From contig NC_056757.1 of assembly GCF_018687715.1 (NCBI RefSeq), positions 27,633,501 through 27,697,500 of the forward strand: a DNA stretch of 64,000 bases. The letters are read 5' to 3'. This DNA is from Carya illinoinensis. Its lineage: Eukaryota > Streptophyta > Magnoliopsida > Fagales > Juglandaceae. Within the stretch, counting starts at the first letter, position 1; every line of letters begins with the position of its first letter. The notes below the pieces were generated by a model. That model was not told the DNA's origin. It saw only the letters and a program-made list of their open reading frames with translations, and searched no databases. Below are positions 22,118 through 32,734 of the stretch, one piece after another. A program made the position numbers and the translations under genes.

Positions 22118-24892
22118 AATAATGTGGCAAATCGTGTTAACGGGTCACGTTCGCATCGTGTCAAGGCATGAATATTATACTGTATAGGTCAACATGAATA
22201 TAACCCGTTAAGCTTAACGTGTTATAATATCAAACCCTAACAAAATCTATTAACATAACGGGTTAACACAATCCGTTATGAGCTGTTATTAATTAATCAA
22301 AAATGAGTCGACACGACACAATCCGTTTCAACCCATTTTATGTTAATGGGTTGAAATAACCCATTTTATTTTAACCTAATTTGCATAATTTTACATAAAA
22401 ATTAAAATCACAATATCTTTCAAAAACATAAAACTATCTACTAATAAAAAAAATATAAACATTTTTCATCTGTTAACATCTAATAAAACCAATATGAAAA
22501 TCCAAAGAATAAAGACACAAATCCAAAATAAAATCTAAACAATAAAAGCACAAAAATCAAAACCACAACAATACCAAATATTAAACATAAGTCCAAACTT
22601 ACAATAAACAATACAAACATAAAAATCAAAAGTAATAACATTAAAGTTAAATTAGGGGTGTAAATTGGTCAGTCCGGTCTGAGTGATGAACCAAAACTCA
22701 TTTTTCTAGACTGGACCAGACCGAACATTCATAGGGACCAAACCAAGACCGATCCATTCAGTCCTGTCCTTTTTTTTTTTTTTTTTTTTTTGCTTCTTTT
22801 TTAAATAAATTAATAAAAAAACTTATTTAAGTTACTAAATTAAAATTAAGTAAATTATTAATGTAAATTATATAACTACCTCATTAAAAAAATATTTTAT
22901 GTGTTCAATAATAATAATTTAGAAGAAAATTACATAATTAATTATACAATTATTATATAAAATAATATATATAATATATTTAAAAATTTTAAAAAAAAAA
23001 TATTTTTCCAATTCGGTCAGTCCGGTTCGGTCTGGTCTGAGGAAACCCCACCCTGGGATTGGATTGAAGATTGAAAGTTGAGAAATCCTTGGACCAAGAC
23101 CAACCGGTCCAAGCTTCAGTTCGGTCTGATAGGTTTCTCCAATCTAGACCTACCGGCTTTCACCCCTAGTTACAATCCCAATAATAATAAACACAAAACT
23201 AAATGTTTGATTGATTTATAGAAGAAATTGAAATGTCCTCCTTGGTCTTGTAGATATTCAACTACATAACATCTTCAATTAGCTTCTCCATAATATCGTT
23301 CTCCTCTGCTGCCTCAGACATTTGACATAACAAAACAAAATGAAACATGAAAAATCAGCATGGTGAGAAACCATACAATTAACAGAATAAGTCTACAGAT
23401 GTATTTAGCTGAAAGCAGTTCTTCAAAAGAAGGAGGGAAAACTACCTATACCATCAATAAATCATCTTCACTTTTTTCTTTTTAGATAGGATGGTTAAAC
23501 TGAAAATATTGCACATAAATTCAGATAAAGACATGATGCTAATATATAATAGTAATGCATCTGTATTACAATATTCTCATTAAATTAACTGATTAAAATT
23601 CAACATGTAATTGCTAGCACCATCACAAGTAATACTGATGTATTGAATAAATGCATGAGCAACAATAAAAAGAATGTGTTATGAACCATCACATGTCTGT
23701 CTTTAAACCATACAATTTCAATAGGTATATTACTAATAAAAACCTACAGATAAAAGAACAAAATAGAATCGTTGTGAACCCAAAACAAATTCTAAAATTC
23801 ATCCACAAAATACTATCTTCTTTGGTTTTAGATCAACCATGTGCCTTTCGTCCAACTCTTGTATAGTTTTGTTTTTAATTAAAATCTATAAAGAAATTCA
23901 AGCATTTAAGCATTTTTAAGAACAAAAATAAAACAGAACTGTTATGGCACCACTTTAATGCAAAATCGCGTGGAGAGTCACAGAAGAAAATTGGAACAAA
24001 GAGTACTATAGTGGATCATTTTTACTAAACTTAGGTTCATAGTGCTCAGATTGTAGTCACCTTGTATGTCGATTATGTACAATATTCTAGGTTTTAGATG
24101 TCAGAAGATAAACAAACACACCTACAAATAGTCATAAACATTCATATCTCAAAACATGACCACATTTTGCTATAAATGCCAGCCAACATAGATAGATTAT
24201 ATAGACCATTTATAGTATACTCCAACAACAACTAAGCAACAAGATGATGAAGAAGAGGGGGGGGGGGGGGACCAGCAAAAATAAATAATCCAAAATTGAA
24301 AGATAAAATATTGTTGATGGGTTGAGCTGATTAAAGATCTCTATGTGAAGAAGAGGAGAAGGGTAAATTGATGGCCTTGGAAGCCGTGAAGAGCTCTATG
24401 AATAAGAGCTCTAAGTTGAGCCAATTGAAGAGCTTTGTATGAAGAAGAGCTCTGCATGAGGACATCGATGTCTAAAGAGAGCTCTGGGACACCTATTGAA
24501 GAGTTCGCAGCAAGGCTGCAACTCCTGAGCCGTGACTAAGGTGGCTTGTCAATGGGTACGATTTTTTGAATCTGAGATTTGAACGAGGGGGGCAGCATGA
24601 GTGGAGTAAGATTGAAGAAGGAGTGACTGTGTGTGGCCCATGTGGCATGGGTTAGGGTTTTTTAAGTTTTAGATATAAGGGTATAAACATAATTTTAACT
24701 TTCTAAACAAGTCAAACGGGTTATAACGGATCAAAATGGGTTGACCCATTATGACGCATTAAGTAATCGTGTCTTAACAAGTCAATCCATGTTGACCCGA
24801 ACCTGTTAAAACTAAATTCAAACCTGCTACTATCATGTCATGTTTGTGTTGGATTAACGGGTCGTGTCACATATTGACACCTCTATCCCCAT
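22118..24892. mobile_element. Non-autonomous hAT-like DNA transposon (2.8 kb) nested in the 3' LTR
   Basis: It sits exactly where the 3' LTR is broken. Flanks TCATCCCT (22110-22117) and CTATCCCC (24893-24900) form an imperfect 8-bp duplication (ATCCC in common). The termini are imperfect inverted repeats, GTGGCAAATCGTG against GTGTCAATATGTG on the other strand. Subterminal DNA is crowded with inverted ACGGGTT/AACCCGTT motifs (left 22135-22370, right 24715-24870), as expected for transposase-binding sites. No transposase ORF survives. A minus-strand stretch at about 23250-23320 (SEAAEENDIMEKLIEDVM) could be the start of a lost transposase or of a captured host exon. It contains a nested MITE and a 14-base poly(G) at 24257-24270. 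Confidence 0.72.
22653..23169. mobile_element. MITE nested in the hAT-like element
   Basis: It begins TAGGGGTGTAAATTGGT and ends CGGCTTTCACCCCTA(G), an imperfect terminal inverted repeat of about 20 bp. The flanks AGTTAAAT and AGTTACAA resemble an 8-bp target-site duplication. Both ends carry multiple GGTC(A/C)GTCCGGTC and reverse-complement copies. The centre is AT-rich with a poly(T). There is no coding capacity. The 8-bp duplication and TAGGGGTG end point to the hAT superfamily. Confidence 0.78.
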
Positions 24893-24900
24893 GCATGCCA

Positions 24901-25249
24901 CTGGAAATAGATGTGACATGAGTATGCTCACATTCAATATGGCAGCATGGTGTATGAAGGAGCAAGCAGTCGCCCTACCACAAGCACGGCAACTGGTATA
25001 GCACACAGGTAACACGTTGACAATGAGTGGGGATCACCTCAGTAGAGGTATATAAACCCATCTCCAAGTTTAGGTATAAGATCTTTACACTCTCAAAGAG
25101 TCACTCTCTTCTCCAACTTCATTCTTACTCTCATACTGATTTAGCCATTAGAGATGTCCCACACCACCCTAAGCCTTCGCTCTCAAGTGTCTTGCAAGTC
25201 CGTTGGATCATCAAAGGAAATGCCCAAGGTACAAAATACATCCCCAATA
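24901..25249 (+). repeat. 3' LTR of the Tat element, right part
   Basis: Continues the 5' LTR match from about 14140 to 14491, including the TATATAA box near 25050. The right-hand AGGAG target duplication follows at 25250-25254. Confidence 0.88.
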
Positions 25250-25254
25250 AGGAG

Positions 25255-25619
25255 CTTTCATGTTTTTATGACATTCCTTTTGTCAGTAAATGTTGTTAAA
25301 TCATGTTAATTGTATGGTCCATAGCTACATACAAGCTGGCGAGGGCATTCTCATCATTCACCTCATGAATTAGCAGCATTTCGAGTTCATGGGTCGACCT
25401 CTTTTAATTTAATTGAAGAAATCATCCTTTAAGCCAACCTTTTTTACTTGATTGAAAATATTGGAAATATAAGACCAAAATCATTTGGTTTCATTTTCTA
25501 ATTATTTTATATTTCACACACTAGATGTTTTATTTTTGGGTGCTTGTAACTAGAATCTTCAATCCATATTTTGGAAGTATTCACATTAAAAACTCACTTT
25601 TCATCGAGATAATAATTAG
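25255..25619. other. Spacer between two LTR elements
   Basis: AT-rich DNA of about 365 bp with no recognised gene or repeat. It ends at the left TGATT target duplication of the next element. Confidence 0.5.
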
Positions 25620-25624
25620 TGATT

Positions 25625-26201
25625 TTTTAATACCAAACATTGCACAATAGGCCATAACAAAAGAAAGAATCATCCCGACCCACGATGTTGATTCAGGTGT
25701 GAAACGATGCTTTTCACGTTCATCCATGCCAATATATAATAAATAAGTGAATAAAAATAAATAAAGAGACATAAAAATTTACATTGTTCGCCATAAAAGC
25801 CTAAGTCCACAGGTTGTTTGAGGGTGAAATCCATTATATTAAGTAATTTTACATATCTCTCAATACAATGAAGGAATTTAGGATTTTGAAAGGTTGAAGA
25901 TGATACCTCTTTTGAGAGAAGATCATTTGGAGTCATTGTGTGGGGTGGAATCCGTACGTACAAAAGTTGTAGAGAGCCTGTTAGATTTGTAGAGATCTCC
26001 TTTTTTTATAGAAGTTTATTTCTTTCCTTAGAGTGATTAAGTCCTACTTGCCTATGAAATCATTTCCTTTTAGGAGTCCGAGTCAACTTGTCTTATCCCT
26101 TATTGGCTTTATCTCTTGATTAGATTTTTGGTTTTATCTATTCTGTTATTATTAGCGATAGGTTTTCAATAGGCTGGACCCAGTTAACTTTACCCCTAAC
26201 A
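25625..26201 (+). repeat. 5' LTR of the LARD-like element
   Basis: Aligned by eye with 29587-30143 and with 4631-5214. The boundary is fixed by the TGATT duplication on the left and CCCTAACA on the right. Confidence 0.78.
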
Positions 26202-26949
26202 GATGCCTATGATTCTTAAGGCCAACTTTCTCAACAATAAGGCCTTGAGGATCTTCAAGACAAACTATGATAGAGATAGTCTATGACACAGTATAGAAAA
26301 ATAAATTATAAGAACTGGTACCTGGTTTTCTTTTTGTTTGTGCTAAGTAGTGAAGAACTTTGAGCGCGGAGCTCAGCTTAGAGAACTAGGCGTGAGATGT
26401 GCTAGACTACGCTAGGTGCAAGTGCAAAGCTCACTTTGGAGAGATAGGAGGGAGATAGACTCGACTGCACTAGGTGGAAGATGACTCAACCGTGTTAGGT
26501 ACGAGCACGAAGCTCCACTTGGATAAATAAGTGGGAGATGTGCTCAATTGTGTTAGGTGCAAGCACGAAGCTCAGTTTGAAGTTTTTTGTATGAACGTTG
26601 CCAAATTGGTTGCATGAGATTGTTTATCGTTAGCAAAGAGTGTATATTTTCATAATTGTTTTTTGCTATTCATTTGTAGTAGTGGATTTTTCGCCCCTTG
26701 ATATGAGTTGCTATTATGTTTCCATTTTGGTGTTGAAATTTGTTTGCAATAACCCACACTTAAGTGGTCAGGAAGCCCATTGAACTCCTAGGTCCATCTT
26801 AGGTAGTTGTCGAGCCCATCGACTCGTTCCCAAGGGAAACCCACGCAAAGCCGTTGTGGTAAGAGTGCAAACACTCGGCATTTGCTAAGGAAGATGTTGT
26901 GCTAACGTTGCTCTCAAAGTGTGAGTGTGAGAACACTTAGCTTTAAAGG

Positions 26950-27420
26950 GCAAGGGTCAACACAGTCAAGGGACTTACGTCGCCCATATTCACCACTAGT
27001 CTAGGGACTCGACTTTAGTGGGGTGAAGGTCATGCAATCAAGGGACTTACGAGCCCTTGTCCACTAAAAGTCCAGGGACTTAACCTCAATGGGGTGAGGG
27101 TCATGTAGTCAAGCAACTTGCAAGCCTGTGTTCACTACGAGTCTAGGGCCTTGATCTTTATTGGAGCCCATGTTCACCGCTAGTCTGGGGACTCGACTAC
27201 AGTGGGGCTCATGTTCACCACAAATCTGGGAACTCGACCTCAATGGGGTGACTGTCATGCAATCAAGTGACTTGTGAGCCCTTGTTTACCATGAGTCTAG
27301 AGACTCGACCTCAGCGGGGCCCATGTTCACAATGAGTCTGGGACTCAACCTCAATGGGGTGAGGGTCACACAATCAAAGGAATTGAAAGCCCATGTTCAC
27401 TAGAGTCTAGGGACTTGTCT
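26950..27420. repeat. Degenerate tandem array inside the LARD-like element
   Basis: Repeats of 'GTTCACYAYGAGTCTAGGGA' and 'GACTCGACCTCAATGGGGTG', with recurring 'GTCATGCAATCAAGGGACTT', have an irregular period of about 45-80 bp. It corresponds to 5860-6290 in the truncated copy. Confidence 0.8.
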
Positions 27421-28179
27421 TTAGTAAAGGAGATGCTCAACCACACTGTTGTGGCTGGAGATAGAGCTCGATCATCCTTAGAGGTTTTCACCAAAAACCA
27501 AATATGTTAGTGTAACACAACTTACAAGTTTGAGATCTACAAATTGAGTCATTTCGCTTGAGTGTGGTAAAGGCCTAGGGGGCACAGGAGGTCATCGGGT
27601 AGCCATGCTTTGGCGATAATAAGGATTTGAGGTGCCCGCAATACTGAGTGGTCTACTTTGATGCATAAAGAGTAAGATGTCTAAGTGGTGCTCAAGTAGG
27701 ACTTTGTGGCCGGTATTTCGTGCCACATGGGCGACTTCTAGGGGAGTATGTTCACTGGGATCCCATGGAACCTCGAGAAGTTTTGCGGGGGAAACATCTA
27801 AAAACCAAATTTGTTAGCAAAAAAATGAAATTCATATAGCAAGTTTGGGGAGAGAAAAATTAAAGCAATTTAGCCGCTACTTCCAATTTTTCCAAAGTGA
27901 GATTGTCTGTGTGGCTGAATGATTTTGATATTTTCTTTTTTCTTTTGTTACATATCCTCTAAGATTTGTTTTGTGAGTCGAGACTCCTGATGATCAACGA
28001 GCTATCTGAAGAGGACGAATCTTTCTTAGAAGTTTGTGGGGATCCAAATAGCTGGATCAGAAGGTGCGTCGCAACTCAACCTCATGGGCGATGCAACTTC
28101 ATTGTAAGGTTGAAAAGTTTTCATTTGAGATTATTATGCTACTCCAGAATGTTGGTGAGTCTACTCAAATTGCACATGG

Positions 28180-29400
28180 GTGGTTGAACACCCTTGGGGA
28201 AGCTAGGAAGCTTGGGCAAGCAAGGAAGCTTGTCTGCCATGTTGATGTCTGCTCGCGGGCGTTAGAACACCCATAGGCAGGCAAGGAAGCTTGGCCACCA
28301 TGTATGTGGTCGAGGAGTCGTGACCAAGGAGGGAGGCAAGGAGCTCCTGCATGAGGGGATGCATGGTGCATTTTTACGTGCATGGGGGGATGCATGGCGC
28401 CTGCCGCACGTGTGTAGGGCAACACTACTCAGGATAAGGTAGGGAAGAGATTGCCCGCCATGTGTGGTCGTTGGGTGCATATTGATGTGCACCCTTGAGC
28501 CCTTGCATGTGTTGCCCAAGGTGGCAAAGAACACCACTCAAGGAGAGGAACACCAATCAAGGCAAGGAATATGACTCGATCTCAGTGGCGAGAGACACCA
28601 GACAGTGGTGTGGACAACACTCGGTCTCGATGGCGATGAACACCACTTGGTGACATGGAACGACTCTCAATCTTAGTGGAGATGAACACCACACAGGCTC
28701 TTCTTAGGGTTGGGGATACCACATCAATGGCAAAAACTATCGACGGCGTGAATGGTGGTCATTGGTTGCCTCTTTGGCTCACAGTCAACTGGTGAAGTGC
28801 CCACCATCCATGCATTGATCTCTTGCATGCGATGTGCACAGTGTTCGCCGCCTCCATGGTTAGAGACCATTATGGGGGTGACAAAAAACACCTACAGTCC
28901 ACCTGGTGGTCGCTGACACCTTCCCCAGGCTCACAGCTGACCACCACGAGCCTCCCAGGTGCACCCACCTCCAACGTAGTGCACAGCCTCCATGGGCGAA
29001 GACCAATGGGGTGGGGATAGAGAACGCTGGCAATCAACGTAGTTTCCAACAGAGAGTAGGCCAGGAAATTCCCGAGTGCACGTAAATGTGCCCTTGTAAC
29101 ATGCGGCACTCTACATGCCATGCATAGGATATGTCTTGGGTGCACTGTGCACCTGCGTGCATAGGGTTCCCATAAGATATGTCTTGAACACACTATACAC
29201 TTATGTGCACAATGTTTCTACCCACATCCCATTGCGTCAATGTGCATGACACTATACATGCCATTCATAGTTGGTACTTGTGTAAATTGCACTGTGCAAT
29301 TAAGTGTATAGTGCACTTGGGGCAATGGACTTTTCTTTATGAGTGTATGTCTTATACACAATGCACACAAGTGCACAATATTCTTAACCGTATGGGCAGA
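28180..29400. repeat. GC-richer, low-complexity internal block of the LARD-like element
   Basis: Recurrent motifs are AGGAAGCTTG (28200-28300), GATGAACACCAC (28570-28700) and GTGCAC-centred palindromes (29040-29390). Short ORFs occur on both strands but none resembles a known family or shows a convincing start. The base composition clearly differs from surrounding AT-rich DNA. Confidence 0.6.
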
Positions 29401-29586
29401 GAACTCCCTCTCCCAATTCTTCTTTCCTTTTTTTTTTTAACCCAAAATAATAAAATAAAAATAATGATAGATAAAAATGCGAGGGAATCTTATTTATTTA
29501 TTTGAAGATGACTACAAAGGTTAGGAAATCCTCATTCTTCCACTTCCAATTTAGAAAATAAACCGGATCCCACAAACAGCACCAAC

Positions 29587-30143
29587 TGGTAATATCAAAA
29601 ATTGTACAACAGGCCAAAACAAAGAAAAGAGACATCCGAGTCCACAATGATGATTCGGGCGTCGATATGGTGCTTTTCGAATAAGAAAATAAAAATAAAT
29701 AAAGAGAGGTATAGAGATTTATGTGGTTCGCATAAAAGCCTACGTCCACACGTTATTTAAGGATAAAATCCATTATAATAGTTGATTTTTACATATCTCT
29801 CAATACAATAGAGGAATTTAGAGTTTTGAGAGGTTGAAGATGATACCTTCCTTGAGACAATATCCTTTGGAATCATTGTGCGGAATAGAGTCCATGCATA
29901 CAGAAGTTATAGAGAGCTTGTCAGAATTTATGAGATCTCCTTCTTTTGTAGAGGTTTATTTCATTCCTTGGAGTGATTGAGCTCCACTTGGCTTATGAAG
30001 CCCTTTCTTTTTAAGAGTTTAAGTCAACTTGCATCATCCCTTATTGGTTTTAACTCTGGGCTAGATTTTTTTTGTTTATCTCTTCCCTTTTTATTAGCAA
30101 TAGATTTTCAATGTGCTAGACACACTCAACTTTATCCATAACA
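29587..30143 (+). repeat. 3' LTR of the LARD-like element
   Basis: Starts TGGTAATATC and ends ATCCATAACA, directly followed by the TGATT target duplication. It matches 25625-26201. Confidence 0.78.
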
Positions 30144-30148
30144 TGATT

Positions 30149-30949
30149 AAACAACCATTCATCTACAAATAATTCATAACTACTTAATAAAGTAATATTT
30201 TTCTAAAATTTAATCGTATCAAATTAGGAAAGTGATGCACATGCAACTTTTTTCACAACTATATTTTAAATGAGAGATGTTTTTGTAAAATAACTTATAA
30301 AAATAATACATTTTTACAAAAATTCTCTCAATTAAAAACATGGTTATATAAAGGGTTGTATGTATAATATTACTCATCAAATTAAAGCAAAAGTAAATAA
30401 AATTTGGAAAAATACTGTTATTTAATTAATTTCTTTTTAAAAATCTTTAGTATCGATTTCGATGTTCTTTGAATATCAAATGAATTAATTTTCAATATAT
30501 CTATAAAGAAGTAATACAATCACAAAAAAAAAAAAAAAAATCTTATAAAAATAAACACACAAACTTACATAATTTTATATAATACGTTAGATTTACTTTA
30601 CAATAAAAATAATTTTATAATCTAATTATCATATCAACTAACGTTAATTTGTAAGTTTATTTTTATGAAATTGTTTTAGAGATAAAATATATATGTGTGT
30701 TTATATACGAATGTGTATATGACATCTATATAGAATAATTCTTCTCATCAGCCGCTATTTCTTATCCATACCTCACATCCTATGAAAAATATCTACACAC
30801 CCTATGATAAATACTATCACATCTTATAAAAAGTTATAAATGTGGAGTGTGTGATATGAATAGTGACTAATTTATAGAATTTCTCATTTGTATATTTCTT
30901 AATTTTATAACACACGTACAACCGGACCCGAGCACACAGTAGAGCTCAA
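30149..30949. other. Intergenic region upstream of the PPR gene
   Basis: AT-rich DNA holding a fold-back MITE-like unit at about 30541-30680 (AAACTTACATAATTTTATAT ... AAGTTTATTTTTATGAAATT) of the same family as 3808-3962. The PPR promoter presumably lies in the last few hundred bases. I see no decisive TATA box. Confidence 0.5.
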
Positions 30950-32734
30950 ATGGCAGCAGCTAACGTGCTCCAAGTAAGCCCATTGTGTTCTCCAAAACCC
31001 AATTCAAGCTCTCCTCTCTCTCTCGTACCCCAATTCGCCTCTCTCAGAGAGCTCAAGCAAATCCAAGCCTTTGCCATCAAAACCCACCTCCAGAATGACT
31101 TCACTGTCCTCACCAAGCTTATCGGTTTGTGTACACTCAATCCCAGTGGCCCGGCCATGGACCACGCACGCAACCTGTTCGACCAAATTTCCCAACCTGA
31201 CATTGTCGTCTTCAACACCTTGGCCCGTGGCTACTCCCGCTCCGATACGCCGCTTCGAGCGATTGTGCTCTTTTCTGATATTCTTTGCTCTGGCATCGCC
31301 CCCGATGACTACACCTTCCCGTCCCTCCTCAAGGCATGTGCAAGCTCTAAGGCTTTGCAAGAAGGCAAACAATTGCATTCCCTTGCTATCAAACTTGGGC
31401 TGAACAGTAATATATATGTATGTCCTACACTAATAAACATGTATACCGAGTGTGGAGATGTGGATGCTGCCCGTCGTGTCTTTGACAAGATAACTGAGCC
31501 TTGTGTTGTTACTTTTAATGCAATAATCACTGGTTATGCTCGAAGTACTCAGCCCAATGAGGCATTGTCATTGTTCCGAGAATTGCAAGCGAGGAATCTC
31601 CAGCCTACTGATGTAACTATGCTTAGTGTTCTTTCATCATGTGCCTTGTTAGGAGCATTTGACTTGGGGAGGTGGATACATGAGTATGTTAGGAAGAATG
31701 GTTTTGATAAATATGTAAAGGTGAACACTGCACTAATAGATATGTATGCGAAGTGTGGAAGCCTGGATGAGGCAGCTTCTGTGTTTGAGAACATGCCTGT
31801 AAGAGACACGCAGGCTTGGTCAGCAATGATTATGGCGTATGCCACTCATGGTCATGGTTCCAAAGCCATAACAATGTTTGAGGAAATGATTAAGGCTAGA
31901 GTGCGACCTGACGAGATTACATTTTTGGGTCTTTTATACGCTTGCAGCCACACTGGCTTAGTAGAGGAAGGCTGTTGGTATTTCTACAGCATGAGTGACA
32001 AGTATGGGATACTTCCTGGGATCAAGCACTATGGATGTATGGTGGATTTGCTAGGTCGAGCTGGGCGCTTAGATGAGGCTTATAACTTCATAGATGGATT
32101 ATCAATCAAGCCAACTCCCATACTTTGGCGGACTTTGTTATCTTCTTGTAGCAGCCACGGCAATGTAGAATTGGCGAAGCAGGTGTTTGGACGGATTTCT
32201 GAATTAGATGACTCTCATGGTGGAGACTATGTGATCTTATCAAACTTGTGCGCTAGGGCTGGTAGATGGGAAGATGTGAATAATTTGAGGAAAATGATGA
32301 AAGATAAAGGAGTGGTGAAGGTACCTGGGTGTAGCTCAGTGGAGGTGAACAATGTAGTGCATGAATTCTTCTCTGGTGAGGGGGTGCAACCTGTTTCTAA
32401 AGACTTGCACCAGGCACTCGACGAGTTAGTCAAGGAATTAAAGTTGGTTGGGTACAGCCCTGATACTTCTTTAGTCTTCCATGCAGACATGGAAGAAGAA
32501 GACAAAGAAATTCCTCTGAGATATCATAGTGAGAAATTGGCTATTACTTTTGGGCTCCTAAACACTCCTCCTGGCACAACAATTCGGGTGGTGAAGAACC
32601 TAAAGGTCTGTGGAGATTGCCACTCAGCTGCTAAATTTATAACATTAATTTTTGATAGGCAGATAATTCTTAGAGATGTCCAACGATTCCATCATTTCAA
32701 AGATGGGAATTGCTCTTGTGGGGATTACTGGTAG
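30950..32734 (+). CDS. OTP85: DYW-class pentatricopeptide repeat protein, OTP85-like (chloroplast RNA editing)
   Basis: Intronless ORF of 594 aa, close to the roughly 600 aa of Arabidopsis At2g02980 (OTP85), which it resembles along its length by recall. The N-terminal 40 or so residues are Ser/Pro-rich with few acidic residues, as in a plastid transit peptide. PLS-type PPR repeats follow (for example NTLARGYSRSDTPLRAIVLF and NTALIDMYAKCGSLDEAASV). The E/E+ region (about 410-500) includes KVPGCSSVEVNNVVHEFFSG. The C-terminal DYW deaminase domain has the zinc and catalytic signature H526-S-E528 and C554-G-D-C557 and ends exactly in DYW. DYW-PPR proteins bind specific organelle transcripts and convert C to U. 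OTP85 is known for an ndhD site. No mutations are visible. The orthologue call rests on similarity, and the editing target in this species is unknown. Confidence 0.93.
   Translation: MAAANVLQVSPLCSPKPNSSSPLSLVPQFASLRELKQIQAFAIKTHLQNDFTVLTKLIGLCTLNPSGPAMDHARNLFDQISQPDIVVFNTLARGYSRSDTPLRAIVLFSDILCSGIAPDDYTFPSLLKACASSKALQEGKQLHSLAIKLGLNSNIYVCPTLINMYTECGDVDAARRVFDKITEPCVVTFNAIITGYARSTQPNEALSLFRELQARNLQPTDVTMLSVLSSCALLGAFDLGRWIHEYVRKNGFDKYVKVNTALIDMYAKCGSLDEAASVFENMPVRDTQAWSAMIMAYATHGHGSKAITMFEEMIKARVRPDEITFLGLLYACSHTGLVEEGCWYFYSMSDKYGILPGIKHYGCMVDLLGRAGRLDEAYNFIDGLSIKPTPILWRTLLSSCSSHGNVELAKQVFGRISELDDSHGGDYVILSNLCARAGRWEDVNNLRKMMKDKGVVKVPGCSSVEVNNVVHEFFSGEGVQPVSKDLHQALDELVKELKLVGYSPDTSLVFHADMEEEDKEIPLRYHSEKLAITFGLLNTPPGTTIRVVKNLKVCGDCHSAAKFITLIFDRQIILRDVQRFHHFKDGNCSCGDYW

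Larger units (their letters stand above)
13843..25249 (+). mobile_element. Ty3/Gypsy Tat-lineage LTR retrotransposon, old, with nested insertions
   Basis: The 5' LTR is 13843-14491. The 3' LTR is 21848-22117 plus 24901-25249, split by a later element. Five-base AGGAG copies flank the whole (13838-13842 and 25250-25254). Internal order is gag, protease, reverse transcriptase, RNase H, a second RNase H-like region, integrase, then a long 3' region with a 76-bp tandem repeat and an antisense ORF. The second RNase H and the extra antisense ORF are marks of the plant Tat lineage. All reading frames contain many stops. The LTRs differ by numerous substitutions and indels, so the insertion is old. 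Confidence 0.9.
25625..30143 (+). mobile_element. Complete non-coding LTR retrotransposon (LARD-like, 4.5 kb)
   Basis: The 5' LTR 25625-26201 (577 bp) and 3' LTR 29587-30143 (557 bp) share order and sequence (AATAAATAAAGAGA, CTCTCAATACAAT, GAAGATGATACCT). TGATT occurs directly outside both ends (25620-25624 and 30144-30148), a perfect 5-bp target-site duplication. The LTRs begin TTTTAATACC and TGGTAATATC and end CTAACA and ATAACA, consistent with an ancestral TG...CA. The 3.4-kb interior has no gag or pol similarity that I can find. It holds a tandem array and a GC-richer block. A truncated relative lies at 4631-6605. Orientation is set by matching copy A and is not proven. No clear primer-binding site or polypurine tract was found. 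Confidence 0.8.

Noticed and set aside
22653..23169. Possible CRISPR-like or structured repeat because of many GGTCAGTCCGGTC copies
   Set aside because: This is a plant nuclear MITE with terminal inverted repeats. CRISPR arrays do not occur here and there is no spacer regularity.
24257..24270. Poly(G) run as a G-quadruplex or regulatory site
   Set aside because: A single homopolymer within a decayed transposon, most simply slippage or sequencing uncertainty.
27966..28276. Overlapping plus ORFs of 73 and 70 aa as possible gag of the LARD-like element
   Set aside because: No zinc knuckle or gag motif and no continuation. Treated as chance ORFs.
28823..29193. Short ORFs on both strands in the GC-richer LARD interior
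   Set aside because: Low-complexity composition, no starts in good context and no recognisable domains. Explained by higher GC content.
31004..31378. Minus-strand ORFs over the PPR gene
   Set aside because: Shadows of an intact 594-aa PPR reading frame on the other strand.
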